The notes: generated by a model from the letters alone, not told the origin. A stretch of DNA of 64,000 nt from Holacanthus passer (GCA_025331565.1 JAFREQ010000021.1:1612001-1676000); one strand, 5' to 3'. Counted from the first letter of the stretch, positions 32,299-46,838 are shown. Numbers and translations: made by a program.

Positions 32299-32343
32299 AT
32301 GCCAAAGCTGGCCAGAAAAAACAAAGGTTCAAGTCTAGAAAAG
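32299..32343 (+). CDS. Putative first coding exon of an unidentified plus-strand gene
   Basis: It encodes MPKLARKNKGSSLEK, 15 codons, followed by the donor gtaatg in phase 0. Evidence is context: a GC-rich leader, the only in-frame ATG not closed by an early stop, and an immediate donor. The basic N-terminus recalls those of nuclear zinc-finger proteins, but I do not recognise it. The downstream exons must lie far to the right, probably outside the window. Confidence 0.4.
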
Positions 32344-33164
32344 GTAATGTGTCCTTCTTTTTGTGTTTTTCTGCTTTTCAGCTATTTGCATGTGAAAGTT
32401 TATGTGATTGCACCTTGAATAGCATGTGTGTGTTGGAGGCTCCTGCAGCAGACAGTCAACCTATAATGCCTAAATGTTGCTGCTGCTCTGAGGCAAAGCC
32501 CAGCCAGCCAGCTAAGCCAATAAACACCCCCAGTAGTGTTTAATGAGATAGACTTAGCTGCTCCTTTGTACACAATAACAAGCTATTTTCTGTCAGCTGC
32601 AACATGTGTAATGTATTTTTTGTGACTTTCATATTAGAACTGTGCAACACATTGTTTTTCTCTTGACATTACATGGTTCATTGGTTAGAGTCATTCATGC
32701 ATGTCCTTTAAAAACCAGGGAGGCTATTACAAAATTTACAGATGATTTAAAAACAGCTTGCTTTAACAGGGTGAATGATATTAAGGTTATTGTGTATTTA
32801 TTTGTGCTAAAATATATAGTTGAATATACTGTTGATTACACATAAGGGATACTTACGCATGTGTAACCTGTATTCAACACACACAGTCTGGAGGTCTGGA
32901 GGTATAAGGGGGTTGCCCACCCAGACAACAAGCTGTCCATAAAGTGAAGAGGTTTATATGGAAGAAGCTGTTCTTACTTGTTCAGTGGCTCCAGGCCAGC
33001 ACCTACCTCACTCTGCACAGCCTATTATCTGACATCTGGTCCTTCTCGACAGGGACTTATGTGGTAATAGTATGTTTCGACAAAGGCTGTTAATCTGTGT
33101 AATGTCTGTTGTTTGAAAAGGGGGGAAAACGCTTATTTCCCTATGATCGCCGTTCTGAATTCGC

Positions 33165-33255
33165 ATCAGGATTGGGTTTATTGCCAAGTGGGTTTTCACA
33201 TACAAGGAATTTGCTTTGGTATTTTGGTGCATGACAACAAACATAGGGAAAATGT
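33165..33255. repeat. LINE/SINE 3'-end-like fragment
   Basis: attgggtttattgccaagtg, then cacatacaaggaatttgctt, resembles the conserved tail of dispersed fish LINE/SINE elements. Only about 90 bases are recognisable. Confidence 0.4.
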
Positions 33256-35471
33256 GAGAGGAAGATAAAAGCAAGTGAAAAGCATGAATAGAAAATTGTG
33301 TGAAAAAAAATATTATAAAACCATTAAAAGAATAGAAACAATGTGTACAATATAAATTTCAGCACTTTATATGATGGAAACTCTGCTTTGATGGGGAGTG
33401 TTATGACATGTGAAGGCCGTGGCAGCTGTTTTAGATGTTTTATGTTTCTCAGCATTGTGGTTAGGATTAAACGGGGTGCATATTTGTAAAATGGGAAAAC
33501 TGTCATGAAAAACTGTCATTTTGAGGGCATAGCTTCGACACACTCTCACACTCACAAGCTACGCCTTTAGAGCATCCAGAGAACTGCTGTGATAAAGCAT
33601 TTATCAGAAAAATAGGTCTGCAGACTGGTAAGATTTGGGCTCCAGCGCTCATGGTTTTTGTATGAGGCTGGAGATGACTCCTGTCTCGCTGTACTTTTTT
33701 TTTTTTTAATTCAAGTTCTTGGTTGTCAGCTCGGCTCGGCACAGATAAAAGACAGTCATCCTCAAAGCGTTCTCTCATCACATCAATGACGTGCGCTAGT
33801 TTTGCTTCTCTCTTGCTACCCCGCTCCTGACACACATCTGAGTTCACAGTGTGGAGGTTTTCCATTATGAGATCATGATGTTTTTTTTGGCTGGATCTTA
33901 ACAGCGGGGCCGCACTACAACCGTGATTGTCTGCGATTGACTGAGTTACTGAATCGTGGAGTTACACTGGTCAGTTAGATTGGTTGGCGGAGTGTTGGAG
34001 TTTCCCCACTGGACTCGCTCTCACCTGATGTATAAGTTGGACAATTGGCTCCCAAAAACATCTTTTTCTTCAGCTAGTTAAAGGAAGAATTGGGCTTAGA
34101 GAGCTGCACCTATACTCATGTAATCTGGTACATAATTAACATTTAGTTTTGTAAACAGCTTCTCTTTAGTTCCCCACAAACACACCCACATCACCAGAAA
34201 TCAATAACCAGTCCATACTTTGTCAATGTGTCACAGCTTAATAGTGCATCACAATACTTCTTATGTACACAGATGGTGCAGATACCTGAAATTGGACAAC
34301 AACATAAAACGTACTGCTGTGAGAAATGGATGATGTTTGCGCACTGTAAGAGTCCAGCAGAGAGAAGGAGAGAAAACAGCTGTCCATGTGCTCAAAGGCA
34401 CGAAGAAGAGCGCACAGTTAAAACACTGCAAATAACAAGTCTGACAAAACAGTCGATGCAGAGGGAGAAAAACATCCAGCAGATAGAAACTGATGAAACA
34501 GCAGGGGGACTAAATAGATAACTAGAATAGTTAGAATATACATAATGTATAATATATATAGAATAGTTCTCTTTCAAATCAAACATTTTAAGATATGAGT
34601 GAAAAGTATTTTTCTTCCAGCTGCATTTCTAACATGTAGCTAAACCATGTCATGTGATCTACTGCTTCACTGCACTTTAAGAACAAACATTACTGGGACC
34701 AAAACAGAAAATTGCCAATGAACATTTAATAATAAAGAGTTTACATTATAGACACTCCTGCTCCACACAAGGTTCAAACTCAGTCTTGTTTTAGTGGACC
34801 AGCCCAAACCTTTTTCTCTTTCACTGCTTATCGCTCTCTGCTCGAGGGGGGGTGGTTTGTGACAAGGCCTTGTTTTCCACAGTCCGAGCCAACACAGTCC
34901 CTCCTGTCACGCTCACTGACGGGCCAAAGGTCAAAACAAAAAGATTCTGCTGTTCCAAATGATTTCTCTGACAGGAAGCAGCCTTCAGTTTCACACTGTA
35001 CTTAAGAAATGTACAGTATGAATAAAACATGCTTCAAGTCTTTGAATCAAAACTGAAAGTAGGCACTCAGAGCTCACCATGCCGGCTTTGCACCAGATAA
35101 AATGTGATTTATTGTTGAGAGCAAAATCCTTATCGTGGTTATTATGTCATTAATTATGAAGTCCTAATTGAGTAGAAATGTCAGAAATTGAATTTCCATG
35201 AAATCTCAGTTTGGGTCTCTGTGGTCATTCCTTAATAGAAATGTCCTCAGTAATACTCCAAACCTTTTAAAGCCGTTAAAAACAGCTGCTGCATTTAGTC
35301 CTATTGTTGATTGATATGTTTTTTTATTCCACTGGGTATCTGTTGGGTAGATGTACAAACATCCAGATGTTTTTAATGCAAGGACTATGGTGACAATTTA
35401 GTCATATGACACTTTGATGTTTAAGTCTGTTCTCCCAAGAAGAGCCACAGCATCAGTTGTTTCAGTGAATG

Positions 35472-35513
35472 AATGGATGGATGGATGGATGGATGGATGG
35501 ATGGATGGATGGA
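35472..35513. repeat. (GGAT)n microsatellite
   Basis: About ten uninterrupted GGAT units. Confidence 0.93.
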
Positions 35514-38500
35514 CTGGCAAACAATGGTTTTGCGTTTCCAACCCAAAGTCATTGTTGTTTTAAATACAACCATGATTGTTCCCTAACCTTAACTACATGT
35601 ATATTATTCTAACCATGCCTAACTTGGGATGGACGATATGGCCCTAAAATGATATTCTTGGCGATATGACACTGACAGTAGTCTAGATAGAACATAATGT
35701 AATGCAGCCACAGGACATTTTTACATAAGGGGTGAAACCCACTTTGTCTTGACCAGATAACCTCTTGTTTTAGCATTGCTGTCGTTCTTTTCACCTAATC
35801 CCACGGCTGAAATGTTCAAGTACATTCTTATTCTGCAGGTCACTGAAAGTTCATCTGGAAATGTAGAAACTCACTGATTAAATCAGGAGTGGACAAGACA
35901 TCAGAAAGTCAAATTACAGCACTTAACATAGAACATATTGAATTTTATAGATTGATATTGCATAATATTGTTAAAGCTTAAACTCGTGTCTTTTCCTTTG
36001 AAGTATCACTTGCAGCTTTTTATAGACAGTTTTATACAACGTATACTAGTAAAAAATATATCTGACACCACACTTTGTATTCTTTAAAGTGGTTGGAGTT
36101 AATTAAGAGACGTCTAACAGCCCAAGAGTGTTTGACTGCTCCTTCAGATATGAAAACGTCTGTTGTTTAATGAGGTAAAATAACTCTTTTGGTGTGCATC
36201 CATGACCGAGGCAGACATCACTGGGTGTCGCCTCTGAATCGTATCAGCTCTGAAAATGTGAGATTATTTCCTGTCCGGAGAATAAAGGTGTCGTCCTCAG
36301 GGATGTTTTGATTCATTTCACAGAGCTCTGAGGGAAATGACTCTTTATGCTGTTTTAATCAGGAAAAAGCAGTCAAGGAAAACAGGAAAGCCTGTCAGAA
36401 AAAAACGCTTGCCTTGTTAGTTTTCTATGTATATGTTCACGTATGTGCCGGCTGCATGAACGGCGTAATCATCAGTTTGGGAAAAAATGCAGTGCAAAGG
36501 GAATTGAAATTGATATTTTGCTCATAATTTATGTCTCTGTTGGCCAGTAACTCAATTCTAAGCACTAAGAGTGGGCAAGGCAGCCGTATTAGAAAAGCAA
36601 GGCAGAGGGGACCACAGTAATAACGTCATACACAGCACACCGGCAGAAAATGAGAGAAACACCAGCAGCAGCTTTGACGTGTCGAGAAATCTGTGGATAA
36701 AGACATCCCTGATAGCCTGTAAAACACTCTGAAAATTGCCTCATTTGGAAGAGACAACGGTGCCTGAACCCCTTTAATGAGGGACGGATTCTCCTCAGGC
36801 ATGTCCCTCATTTCAGCGTGGCCCTTTGATTATGTAATAATGATGCGAAAAAGGCGTCTTCATAGCTCCTCGCTCCCTCTTGTTAGTGAATGGAAGCGGA
36901 GGTAAGCCGGGGCCGTTTCATCTCGGCCGTGGTTAGCTGTTGCTCCTCCTTTAGTCTCCGGTACAGCTGGGAGTCGGTGGCATTTATTAAGTTCTGATGG
37001 GAACATTCTGACTGTGTTTCTCACCTACTTGTACCGCACTGCCTTTGACTAGATGAAGATTTTGATGTTTGTGTTAGGAATCAGCCCTCTGTCGCTGCAG
37101 TTCGGTCTCAGACAATTGAGGTTGTTCTGGGGTATTATTTGTCACAAATACCACTTCATATAGCTTTCTGTGGCTTTGTTATTGCAGACGAGTGCTTTCA
37201 GCAAAACCACGCCAGTATTTTGAATATGTGCGGTTTGTATGGGAAAGGTCTATGATTTCACACCAAAATAGATTCGCCGAAAGCTGCTGGTGAGACTGTT
37301 TTGTATTTCTTGTACATGTTGTTGCCTGTTTCTCTTCAAAGGAGCTGGATATACACCTTTAAAAGAATCCAGCAGCTCGACCAAAAATACAGTGCAGGAT
37401 CAAAGTGCTTCAGTGTTTTCATCTGCTACATACAAGGGAGGCTATTATGATATGTAGGCCTAGTTTCAGTTTCATAACAATAAAGGGAGCACTGCATCAA
37501 TATATTATAACTTAAGGTTTGTGTGTGTGTGTGTTTTTCTTACTTAATATTTCAATCCGTCTGCCTTTCACCGCATTGCATTTTGTACATCTGGCAGAAG
37601 CATGTGTTCAGTTGCCACGAGTCTGTGTTTACACATCATTATAGTGGTGTGGTAACTATTACGACACTACTGTATGTCCCGAAAGAGAAGGTGTGTAAAA
37701 TCAGACGCGCTGATGGCCTGTAGAGAATATATAGGTCTGATATTCATACACTCCTCTGCTGTTTTCTTTAAGCAACCAAAATCTCTCATTTGTAATTACT
37801 TGCATGAAAAATTAGAATCAGTCATTAGCATGAATAAATGCACAGCTAACCTGATGTGTGGGTCAAAGTCTGCTGTGCTGTGTGCAAAACATCTATATGT
37901 GGAAGCCAAATGTAAGCGTTAACAAGACTACTTCTTCAATCTACTAAGAATCTTAATCATCGCTCACTACATTTGCGTTGTGAGCAATAAACAACAGTGG
38001 AAAGCCACTTGGGGGAAATGGAGTATAGCTGCTGGCTCTTTGGCCTGTGAAAGCCCAGCAGATGAAATTTAAAGTGATGTTCTTTTATTTGGCATGTTAG
38101 TGTAGATGTAGGAAATTATCCTTAAAAAGTTAACAAGGCCTGAAAGATGCTGACATCTAACAACATGTTTAAGTTGATGTATTTGTGTGGACATGGCCTG
38201 AGACCAGAAGCCTGCTCCTGCTGAGGGATGTGTGGGAAGTAATTTCTACCCATTTCCCCGTAGTTTGCGCTGATATATTTCATATTGGCAGTTACTGCCG
38301 TGACTGGAGTCTCTCAGCTTATTGCTGCATTGCAGCTTTAATGAAATCAAGTTAATCACTTCTCTCTGGACAAGTGGAAGTGTTACATGCATTCTTTTAT
38401 GTGTGCTACCTCTTGAATTACATGACAATACCTGATTCTGCCAAGATTGCTGGGCTGTTAGATAACAAAGATTGGCTATGCGGCTGTATCCAATCAGTCT

Positions 38501-39914
38501 GCCACTCAAACTTTCCTCTGGGGAACCAGAGATCCCTGTTAGCCTATTAGGCAGCTGCTTGAGCCAACCCCAGCTGCTGAAGGCAGATGAATGGCAGAGT
38601 ATTCATCAGGCTTGAAAGCTGTGTCTCATAGCTGGAACAACAGCTATGATACCAGCAACCTTCACTTTGCAGTGTTGTCGGGAGCCACCAGTGACCTCTG
38701 TTACCGCCGCTTTATTTTTATGGTGAAAGTGCACAGTTTTACAGCCACCTTGGCCCGTCTCCTTCTGTGCACAGGAGACATCATCGTCCAAGTGTTGCTC
38801 TCGTCCTCCTCGCTCTCCTCACTCCCAACATCTGCTGTCACTATTAGCAGATTAGCAGGGACTTTGCAATTCGTCATGAAAGCTGTGCATTTTAACTGTG
38901 TGCTATAATGGGTTCAGCACAAGACAAATGGGGTTACCACCATGTCACCTACTTAATGCTCATACATTGACACTGCTGCTGCCAAGGCTTTGTAATGTGA
39001 TCTGTGGGCTGGCGTGAAGTTGTCAATGAAACACTGCTGCTCTGTCATATCTAAATAGCTGCACTGTTCCTCGGTGTGTGTGGTGCTCAGTTAGCAGTGG
39101 GAGATGGGCCTCAGCTCTGTGATGTGAAGTGCCATTAATGGGTTAACTTCATTATAATTTGCCCCGGCATTTCTGTATCTGTCGAACATAGTGGAGACGT
39201 TGTTGTGAATACAGCTGCTTCCATTGGCTTTGTGTGCGAAAACAGGGTGTGACGATGAGTGTAGGAGTTTAGGAGAAAGGGATTTTTATGAAAAGTAGCA
39301 TTGTTTGAATCTGGACCAGCGCTGTTTTCAATGATGCTCTTTGTATCGAGGATCCACAATAAATACATGGCTGTAAATCATAATTCTCAAGGAAAATAAT
39401 TCCAACAGCTGAAGAGGATCAACCTCAACCCTCTTATTAAGTTGACTGTTTTTCCAAGGTCAAGAATGAACTTTTCAATCTCAAAATGTTGATGAGAGGC
39501 CAGTTTACAGTGTGGTCAGGCAGAACATCTGAATCCGGTTGTTTCCCACCATTGTTTAAATTATTCACCCTTTTAGTTCACGCATTGTCTCACTTGATGA
39601 CGTTAGTTTCTTATCAGTTGCCAGTAGGGTGTTCTCAGGTTCTGTCATTATGTTTGTGATATCAAATCCTTACCTTTATCATTTAACACCATCATCAGCC
39701 AAAGAGTCTGCAGGTTTTCATTACATCAACTCAGTTTCACATCTCGTGTGTTAATACCATCTGATCTGTTATAAATTTGACAGAGAAGAAAATCTGTTCT
39801 TGTATAATCCAATGCCTTTGAAAAGTTTGTCAGGATATTTAAATCCCTGTAGTCTCCAGTCAAAACTCTGTGTCTTGCCCAATTTGTTTTTCTATTCCAA
39901 TACTGCAAGTGGGG

Positions 39915-40020
39915 AAGTAGAGAGTTATTGATTATCACTGACAGCAAATCATTTGATAACAATTTTAAAACTCGATTAATTGTTTCAGGCAGTTTATCAA
40001 ATAGAAATGCCAAACATTTG
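39915..40020 (-). mobile_element. MITE fragment, ATTAATCGATTAAT family
   Basis: ctcgattaattgtttcaggc and aaatagaaatgccaaacatt match an end region of the element seen at 51,485-51,860. Degenerate and truncated. Confidence 0.45.
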
Positions 40021-41785
40021 TCGAGTCTGACTTTTCAAATTAGAGGGTTTCAGCATTGATTTTTTGCCCTGCTGAAAACTCTGAGAGGTCAAAAGTGGTC
40101 TGAGTTTTAAACCAATATGTCCGACTAAATAAAGGCCTTAGATATAACTTTTCTCTTTACTCTGAAGAACCTCTTCTTTTCTGTGATCAATATTTTCATC
40201 TTCAAGGGCACTTTAAGTTTCCCTGCACTAACTACATGTGAAACTAATTTAGTGCACGACCTCTGCATTCGGTTTTGTATTTAGTGTTTTTCTCTAATTC
40301 ATTATCAACTGAATTCCTTTGAGTTTTTTAACTGTTGTTAGGCTTTTACTTGCTTGCCATGAACATTTGTCTATATCCTGTGACATTTTCTAGTAAAATC
40401 AGTAAGTAACAATTAATTAAAGCAGAATCCACAGATTCATTGTAATGAAAATGACCATTACTTGCAGCCATTATTCAATTTGTGTTCCCAGTTTCATTTG
40501 AATACAAAATGAAATACAAGAGTTTACAAATTGCAGATACCCATTTGCAGATTTTAACAATAAGATAATGAGATGAAAATTAGGCATCTTTGGTCTTCAG
40601 TGTTACCTTTAAGTGCATTAAAATATTTTAGCTGCTTAAGCTTTAATGGACCAAACGATTTGCCTATTATTTCGCGGTAGCCAACCCACAAAAGCATACT
40701 TTCAAGATTGCACTTTCCAGTCACGCAATTATAGATTTTATTTGGGGATAACAGAATAAACAAAAGAAGAAGCAATATTACATGCTGAACACACTGAATA
40801 CAGTTCCCACAAGCAACACATTTTGATGAAATGAATCCTTGCTCTGCTGACTGTCAGTCTGGAGTCCTGTAATGCTACGTGGCATCGTATGCAGGCTATT
40901 TTTAAGACTCCTTTTAGCTGAAATATTGTCTTTTGCTCAGGCCAAGATGGTTTTACTCAGCCCATGCACACTTGTAAATTTCAAAAAGGAAAGTGCGTGC
41001 AGATCAAAAACATGTCCTCAGTTTTCTCAGTTCAACCAAATGTCAGATTACTGACCACAATGCTCGCAGCTGCATGGGTTTGTCCTTTGCAAATGAAAAG
41101 TCTCCACTGTAGCTTTACTGTGGGATCTACAGTACTCTGCCCTCAGTGGCACATGAAGTATAACGCACTTTGTCTAGCACAGTAATGTAAAGATCCAGCA
41201 CTTGTGTGTAAATGCACAATGCTCTTTATGAAATGCTCTTCAAAATGCATTAAAACCTTTTCAAGGTATTTCCAGTTTTCCTTCCAGATATAAAAAGATA
41301 AATGGCCTTTGTTGTTAGAGTTCAGACAAAGCACCAGGACCAGTTCCAGTGAGTGGCTTGGTTTTAGGTAGGGGAGTGGTCTGCTGCTTAGCCTCCAGTC
41401 ACCAAAATATGTCCTTGTTCAGGCATGAGAGTCCATTGTGTGAGCAGTCAGAACACAGAGTCCCCTCTGAGTCTGTCTAAAAATACTCCATACCACCTCT
41501 GCCCCAAACTGCACACCAAGGGGCAAGAATAAAGAGGAGCTGCGTGAGTCTAGATGAGTAAACATGCAAACATGCAGCACTAAGCCGAGCTAAATGCACT
41601 TCCCTGCAATATGCTCCGAAAGAGTGAAAGTATAAAGAACTAACTGAGCTACTAATTCAGGCAACTGTTGGAGGCTCTGAGATAAGAGCTCAGACCTCCT
41701 GTGTAAACAGCTTGTATTAAAGTATCGTCTTTTACATGAAAACTATCTGATGTCAGTTAGAATTTGCAAAAGCCTCTGACCTGGT

Positions 41786-42310
41786 CTATCGGATATATTC
41801 TAATGCAGAGGTTGGACCTGTAGGATCCCCTCTCTCATCTACCCATTCACACATGCAAAACGATGTTGTGATGTAGACAATAATATGCAAAATGCAAACT
41901 GGGCTTAGCAATAAGTGCGATCCCTGTCCCTGCTTTTCAGTTGCACCATCTCTGCTTGTCAGAAATGTCAGCATTTCAGTAATGTATCTCTCAAGAGCTT
42001 TTACAGACAGCGGCAAGTCTTTAATACTGGATATGATGGTGTCTTTATTTGGCAGTCCATCAAGCAAACCTGTGCACTGTTCAGGAAAACCTTTCTCTCT
42101 CTCTGAATGATTTCCCACGTTTAGCAATACACTTTGAAATGTTACACCCTCTGTAGCCTGAGGTATGTAGTGTTTTAAATGCACTTCTCTGCTTGGCATA
42201 TTTTGACACCGCCCTGTCATCATCTCAGTTTCAAAATGACGCTTTACACTTGATGTTTCCAAGTGAAATGCACATACGTCTCCTTTTGAGCCGACAACTC
42301 CGTCGTCCAA
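41786..42310 (-). pseudogene. Decayed hAT-type transposase fragment
   Basis: A 174-codon minus-strand ORF holds pieces with the look of ZBED/SCAND3-like hAT transposases: TSSVKRHFET near the start, and LPNKDTIISSIKDLPLSVKA near the middle, where family members have NKDxIxxxIKDLPLSxKT before the catalytic region. The expected following segment with the ALDESTD-type motif is missing, and the frame becomes unrelated sequence. A relic, not a working gene. The family call is from memory of motif order. Confidence 0.45.
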
Positions 42311-45300
42311 CTGGGTTGAAAATTCCCCCTAGATATTCTCGTCATGTCACATGCAAAATGGTGCAGTGTGGTTTTCTCTTTGCCAGGTGATCGCTGGTTA
42401 CCTGCACTGTTGTACGGCAGCACACAGACCACTTGGCACGAGCTGTGCCCTGGTTTTTGTGAATGCAGATTCAATGTATCTCAACATCTGTTTGTCAGTA
42501 ACTTAATTTAGCAACTTGTTGTTATGGGATCACACTGATGTAATATTTAACAGAGTAGTGACATTTATCAATATTGTAGGAGATCCTGAAAATGTCTTGG
42601 TGCCACAGGTTGCCGACCCCTCCTCTGATTTATAGGACGCTACATTTTGCTTTAGTGATTCATGTTTTTATAATGATCCATTAACTCCACCTCCCAAGTG
42701 TTTTTCTTATGTTTTTAAACAATATGTCCGAAATACAATATTTGAAGGAAGCATGTCTGATACAGTTGCTCGATAGCTGTTCTCTCACGGCTGAAAAGTC
42801 ACTGAGTGCCAGCCTTTCCTCAAGGTCAGGGTCAGACAGTTTCACAGTGGGCGACAGGAAGCCAGAGGGACTTCCATCACTAAATGCCTAATGAGCCACT
42901 AATTGATATCCAGCTGAAAACCCCACAGAGTGTTAATGCTAGTTCCAAGGAGACTCTATTAGGTTCCATCTTCATTCGGCCAACAAGACATGGGAGGCCC
43001 TGAAGCATACATTTTTAACATGGAGGTAATGAGAGCTAACGACACAGTGGTTGGTTGGAGAAATTGTCAGTGTTTTCACTATGTGAGCACAGACACACAT
43101 TTATACACACTCAGTATCGCTCCTTTTGTGTTTATCTTTATGTTAAACCATTGAATGTAGAAGACAATTAACCATCCTCTTTCATTAATATGTTCTTCGT
43201 TTGGTCAGTTGTAGTTTTTATAGCTCCTCTGGGATCTCGACATAAAGAGGAAGACAGAAACACGTTTCACTCGAGGCTCCACTACCATGTTAGCTGCAGT
43301 ATTAAGGACCGAGTAATATTCCCATCATCTCCCACTCTTTTATTAGATGTAACTGCTGTAATGAGATGGATTTTAAGAAAGGGGCTAATCTTAGGCGAAT
43401 GCTTTAAACCAGCTCCCTAACCATATCCCATTCTCCACGCTGTTTGAAGGCTCCAGCCCCTCTGCCAGGACGGCTTTCAGACTGTATTTGCCTAAACGTT
43501 TCATTCATCTCCATCAACACCGACTAAGACCGATCCAGTGCCCAAAAATAGCAGTGGCTGTAAAGCAACTGCAGACTTTTCATGCTTTGTCAGGTGTAGA
43601 CCGGCAGATGGCACGTGTTTGTTAAGAGGGTCAGTATTTTAAGTCGAGCCCCGTTAATTCTGCCCGCTCGGATACCGGCTCGACACGCCGTCATTCAAAC
43701 CTGTACCTGCCATTTAAAGCGCAGACACCTGCCAGGCTGCTGCTCAGATGTCCTATTTTCGTTTTCTTATGATAAAATTGTAAGCACATTGGAGGTTGGT
43801 TTTGAAAGTATAAGTAGGTGTTGGATGTGGTTTTGTTTTTCTGTAGCTTAGTTCCTTCGCCTTGGCACTTCAAAACCTTTGTGTTTGGATGCTGCTGAGT
43901 GCTTTTCAGCCTCTTTCTGCTGGCTCCCCACATGGCAACATGTTTTAATGAGCCAAGGTCTCGGCACAAGAGGCAGCATTTCTCATTTTGGGGCTTGGAT
44001 GAAAGGGGACCTGTGCTTAAAGGATGCTGAAGCAGGTGAAAGAGAGTGTTGCATTGGTTTAGGGGTGAAGATGAGACCATAGAAGTCATATTGGAAACCT
44101 CTGTTGCATTCTTTTCCAATAATGTGAAGTGATGCCGTACATTGGATGCAAGTGAATCGCCTCTCAGAACATTGTGGGATAGTAGGAGAAGCAGGAACGG
44201 TCTGTGACACGAGTAACAGGGAAGGATGGAAGTTGAAAGCTCAAGAGGAAAGTGATGCAGTGGTTGATCAGGAAGTTTAGTCTTTACCTGATGTGGATAT
44301 AGGTCTATGGGATCCTTCTTTGCTTATCCCTAACATACTACCCTCAGTCTTTAGCATTTCATTTCACCCTGGTACGCGTTCATACGAACACAGGAGAAAA
44401 TTGCACATGACAGTTTTTGATGGAGCTTTGAGGCCGATGTATGAGAACAATAAAAATCCAATAATAATATATCAGCAGATTATGGTATATAAAAGTTATA
44501 AAGACATGTCTGGGCCGCGATATTTTAGCAGCTGAATAAAAAACTTCAGCAGCTTCAGAAATTATTGCCTATCATTAAATAGAACATTAATAGCGCACAG
44601 TAAATATTGAGTTATGATAGATAATAATTGTAAGTAAAACCATGAGTAAAACAAAAATGTGTTACACTTGATTTTTTAACAGACAAATATTCAAGTAAAA
44701 ACAAGTGAATTAGCTCTGAAAATTTTAAGAAGATATATACATGTGGTTGGTTCTTGGTCTAACGTTTATGTCTAAAACTCACTGCAATCAATTCTCTTTT
44801 GCAACCTCAGGCTCAAACATGGAATAAAGATAGTTTTAATTCACATTACACAATTAAAGGCATCACCTTATTAGCCACAGATGTATCCCTGCTTGTTCTC
44901 TTGATATCCTGTCTTGGCCAATGTAGCGTAAATTAATTGGTGATAACAATGATAGGTGATTTTTCTTTTTTTGTGTAAGTAATTGGTCCACGATGACCTG
45001 TGTTTTATTTCCCAGACCTTTCGGCAAAGTGAAAATATGGTCAGGGGAGATCTCAGACACCTTGTTGTGAGCGTGGAGTCTGGTCTAAGCAGACTAATTT
45101 GTCTGAGTACCTATTTCTCAGAGTGGCAGTAAGAGCCTGAGACAAAGCAGCGGTTTCTTCATGATGTGAAGCAGTGCATTTCAGCCGGCGTAAAAAGGCA
45201 AACACGAACTGCTCGACTTTACACAGAGGCATTTGTGTATCATGAAAGCTTAAACACTCGTGGCCTCTGAGAAGGAGATGAGAGGGAAAGCTTAAATGGC

Positions 45301-46838
45301 GTATTTATCAGTGAAATGGGGACTTAGAGCGTTGCTGGCATAATTTGTTTTGATCGTTTTTCTGGCCTTTTCAGTTAATAATACAGAAACCCAGTGGACA
45401 AAGGAGAATTATGCATTCCGCCACATGATTGAGATTTGAATGGGCTTTCTATGGGACTGAGATTTCAATGCCCCTTTTTTCGCTTCAGCAAGCCATATCG
45501 TTGTAAACCAGAGGAAGAGCACAGGGAGGTGTTTCGCCCTCGTTTCTCTTCTAATCATCATCTGCTGGGGTTGAGGGGGGGATGGGGCCGTCCGGCTGAC
45601 TCTGTGACCCTTCTAGCTTCAAGTGACAAGGGGAGTCAACCTTGGGAAATGTCCCGTGTCTGTGGCTGTTATTGTTAACCCCAAACCATTAGCTATCCTC
45701 TCCACTGAAGTGTTTTTACAGATGCATACACATAAAAACTTGCACAGCCAAACTTGTTTTATTTGAGAAAATACAAAATAGATTAGAATGGTGCTGACTG
45801 AGGAGGTAGCATTTCATTACAGATCTCTGTGTAGGATTTCATAAACATTTTATTCACTTTAAATTAAAAAAATACCCCAAGCATGGCTTCACATACACAA
45901 TTTAAATCCCCCTCTATGCCTTCAAAGCCCTGAACAAACATATTTCAATCAATATATATCAATATACAATATAAACAAACTGAGAATTGGAGAGATATGA
46001 CTTTCTGGCTGCTTCTCATTATTATTGCTGTAACTTATTTAGACTCCCATTGGTGGACTCGGCTTAATTAATGTGTTGGCAACCCAGTGTGAAATTCTGA
46101 TTAAGTCTTATAAAGTGTTCCCCACGGAGAGCATTGTGGAAAGTATAATTAGAAAATGAAAAAAATGTATGAAGTCCATGTGACACCCTTGAGGAAACTT
46201 GATTATTGTGTTGCAGTTTTGTCTGAAGACTTCTTTTGTGCGGAAATGACATTCTGCTACCTTTGAAAATCTACGTCTTAGTTGTCCTTTATGAATATGA
46301 AGAAATCGGCCGCCTTGACACTGGAGGATATCACAGAGGAAGATTTGAGGGTTGTTGCAAGGACTCTGTGATGCTTGAATGAATTTGTTGAATTACACTG
46401 GGGGACTTTTTTTTTTAGTGTTTGCACTTGAGGAATCATTTGTTTAACAAATACCAAAGCATTACTCTCATAACTTAATTTTACAACCGAGCAATGTCTT
46501 CTATCCAAAAGTGTGGGCTAATTAATTCTCTATGGAGCAACTTAACTGCCAATTGTGTTTATGTAATTGCCTGATAACTTGAACATATGTTTCTGTGGAC
46601 CAATGCAGCTTTAACCAATTAGTCTTTATAAAGATAACTTTGGGGCATTGTTTGTTTTATTGCACAGTTTATAAGAGGATGAAAGATTGGATCAAAGACT
46701 GGATGGTCACATGTGTTAGTGATCATGTAAGACAGCAAATAGATGCTCAAATGTCTAAAATCTTTTGATAGACTTTGTTTAGAAGGAACTAAACATGTAA
46801 TATTCCTTTGTTATATCCCTCCCTCTCCCTCGTTTTAG
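42311..46838. other. Gene-poor region, probable first intron, part 2
   Basis: No supported exon, RNA gene or complete mobile element. AT-rich, with scattered homeodomain-type TTAATT/ATTA words. Confidence 0.45.

Larger units (their letters stand above)
32345..41785. other. Gene-poor region, probable first intron, part 1
   Basis: AT-rich with no supported exon on either strand. It contains a LINE/SINE-like tail near 33,170-33,250, a GGAT microsatellite at 35,472-35,513 and a MITE fragment near 39,920-40,020. Short open frames here lack splice support or recognisable domains. Confidence 0.5.

Noticed and set aside
31880..32332. 150-codon minus-strand ORF in the GC-rich block
   Set aside because: No domain. 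GC-rich leader sequence is expected to stay open by chance, and the plus strand gives a better promoter-leader-exon model.
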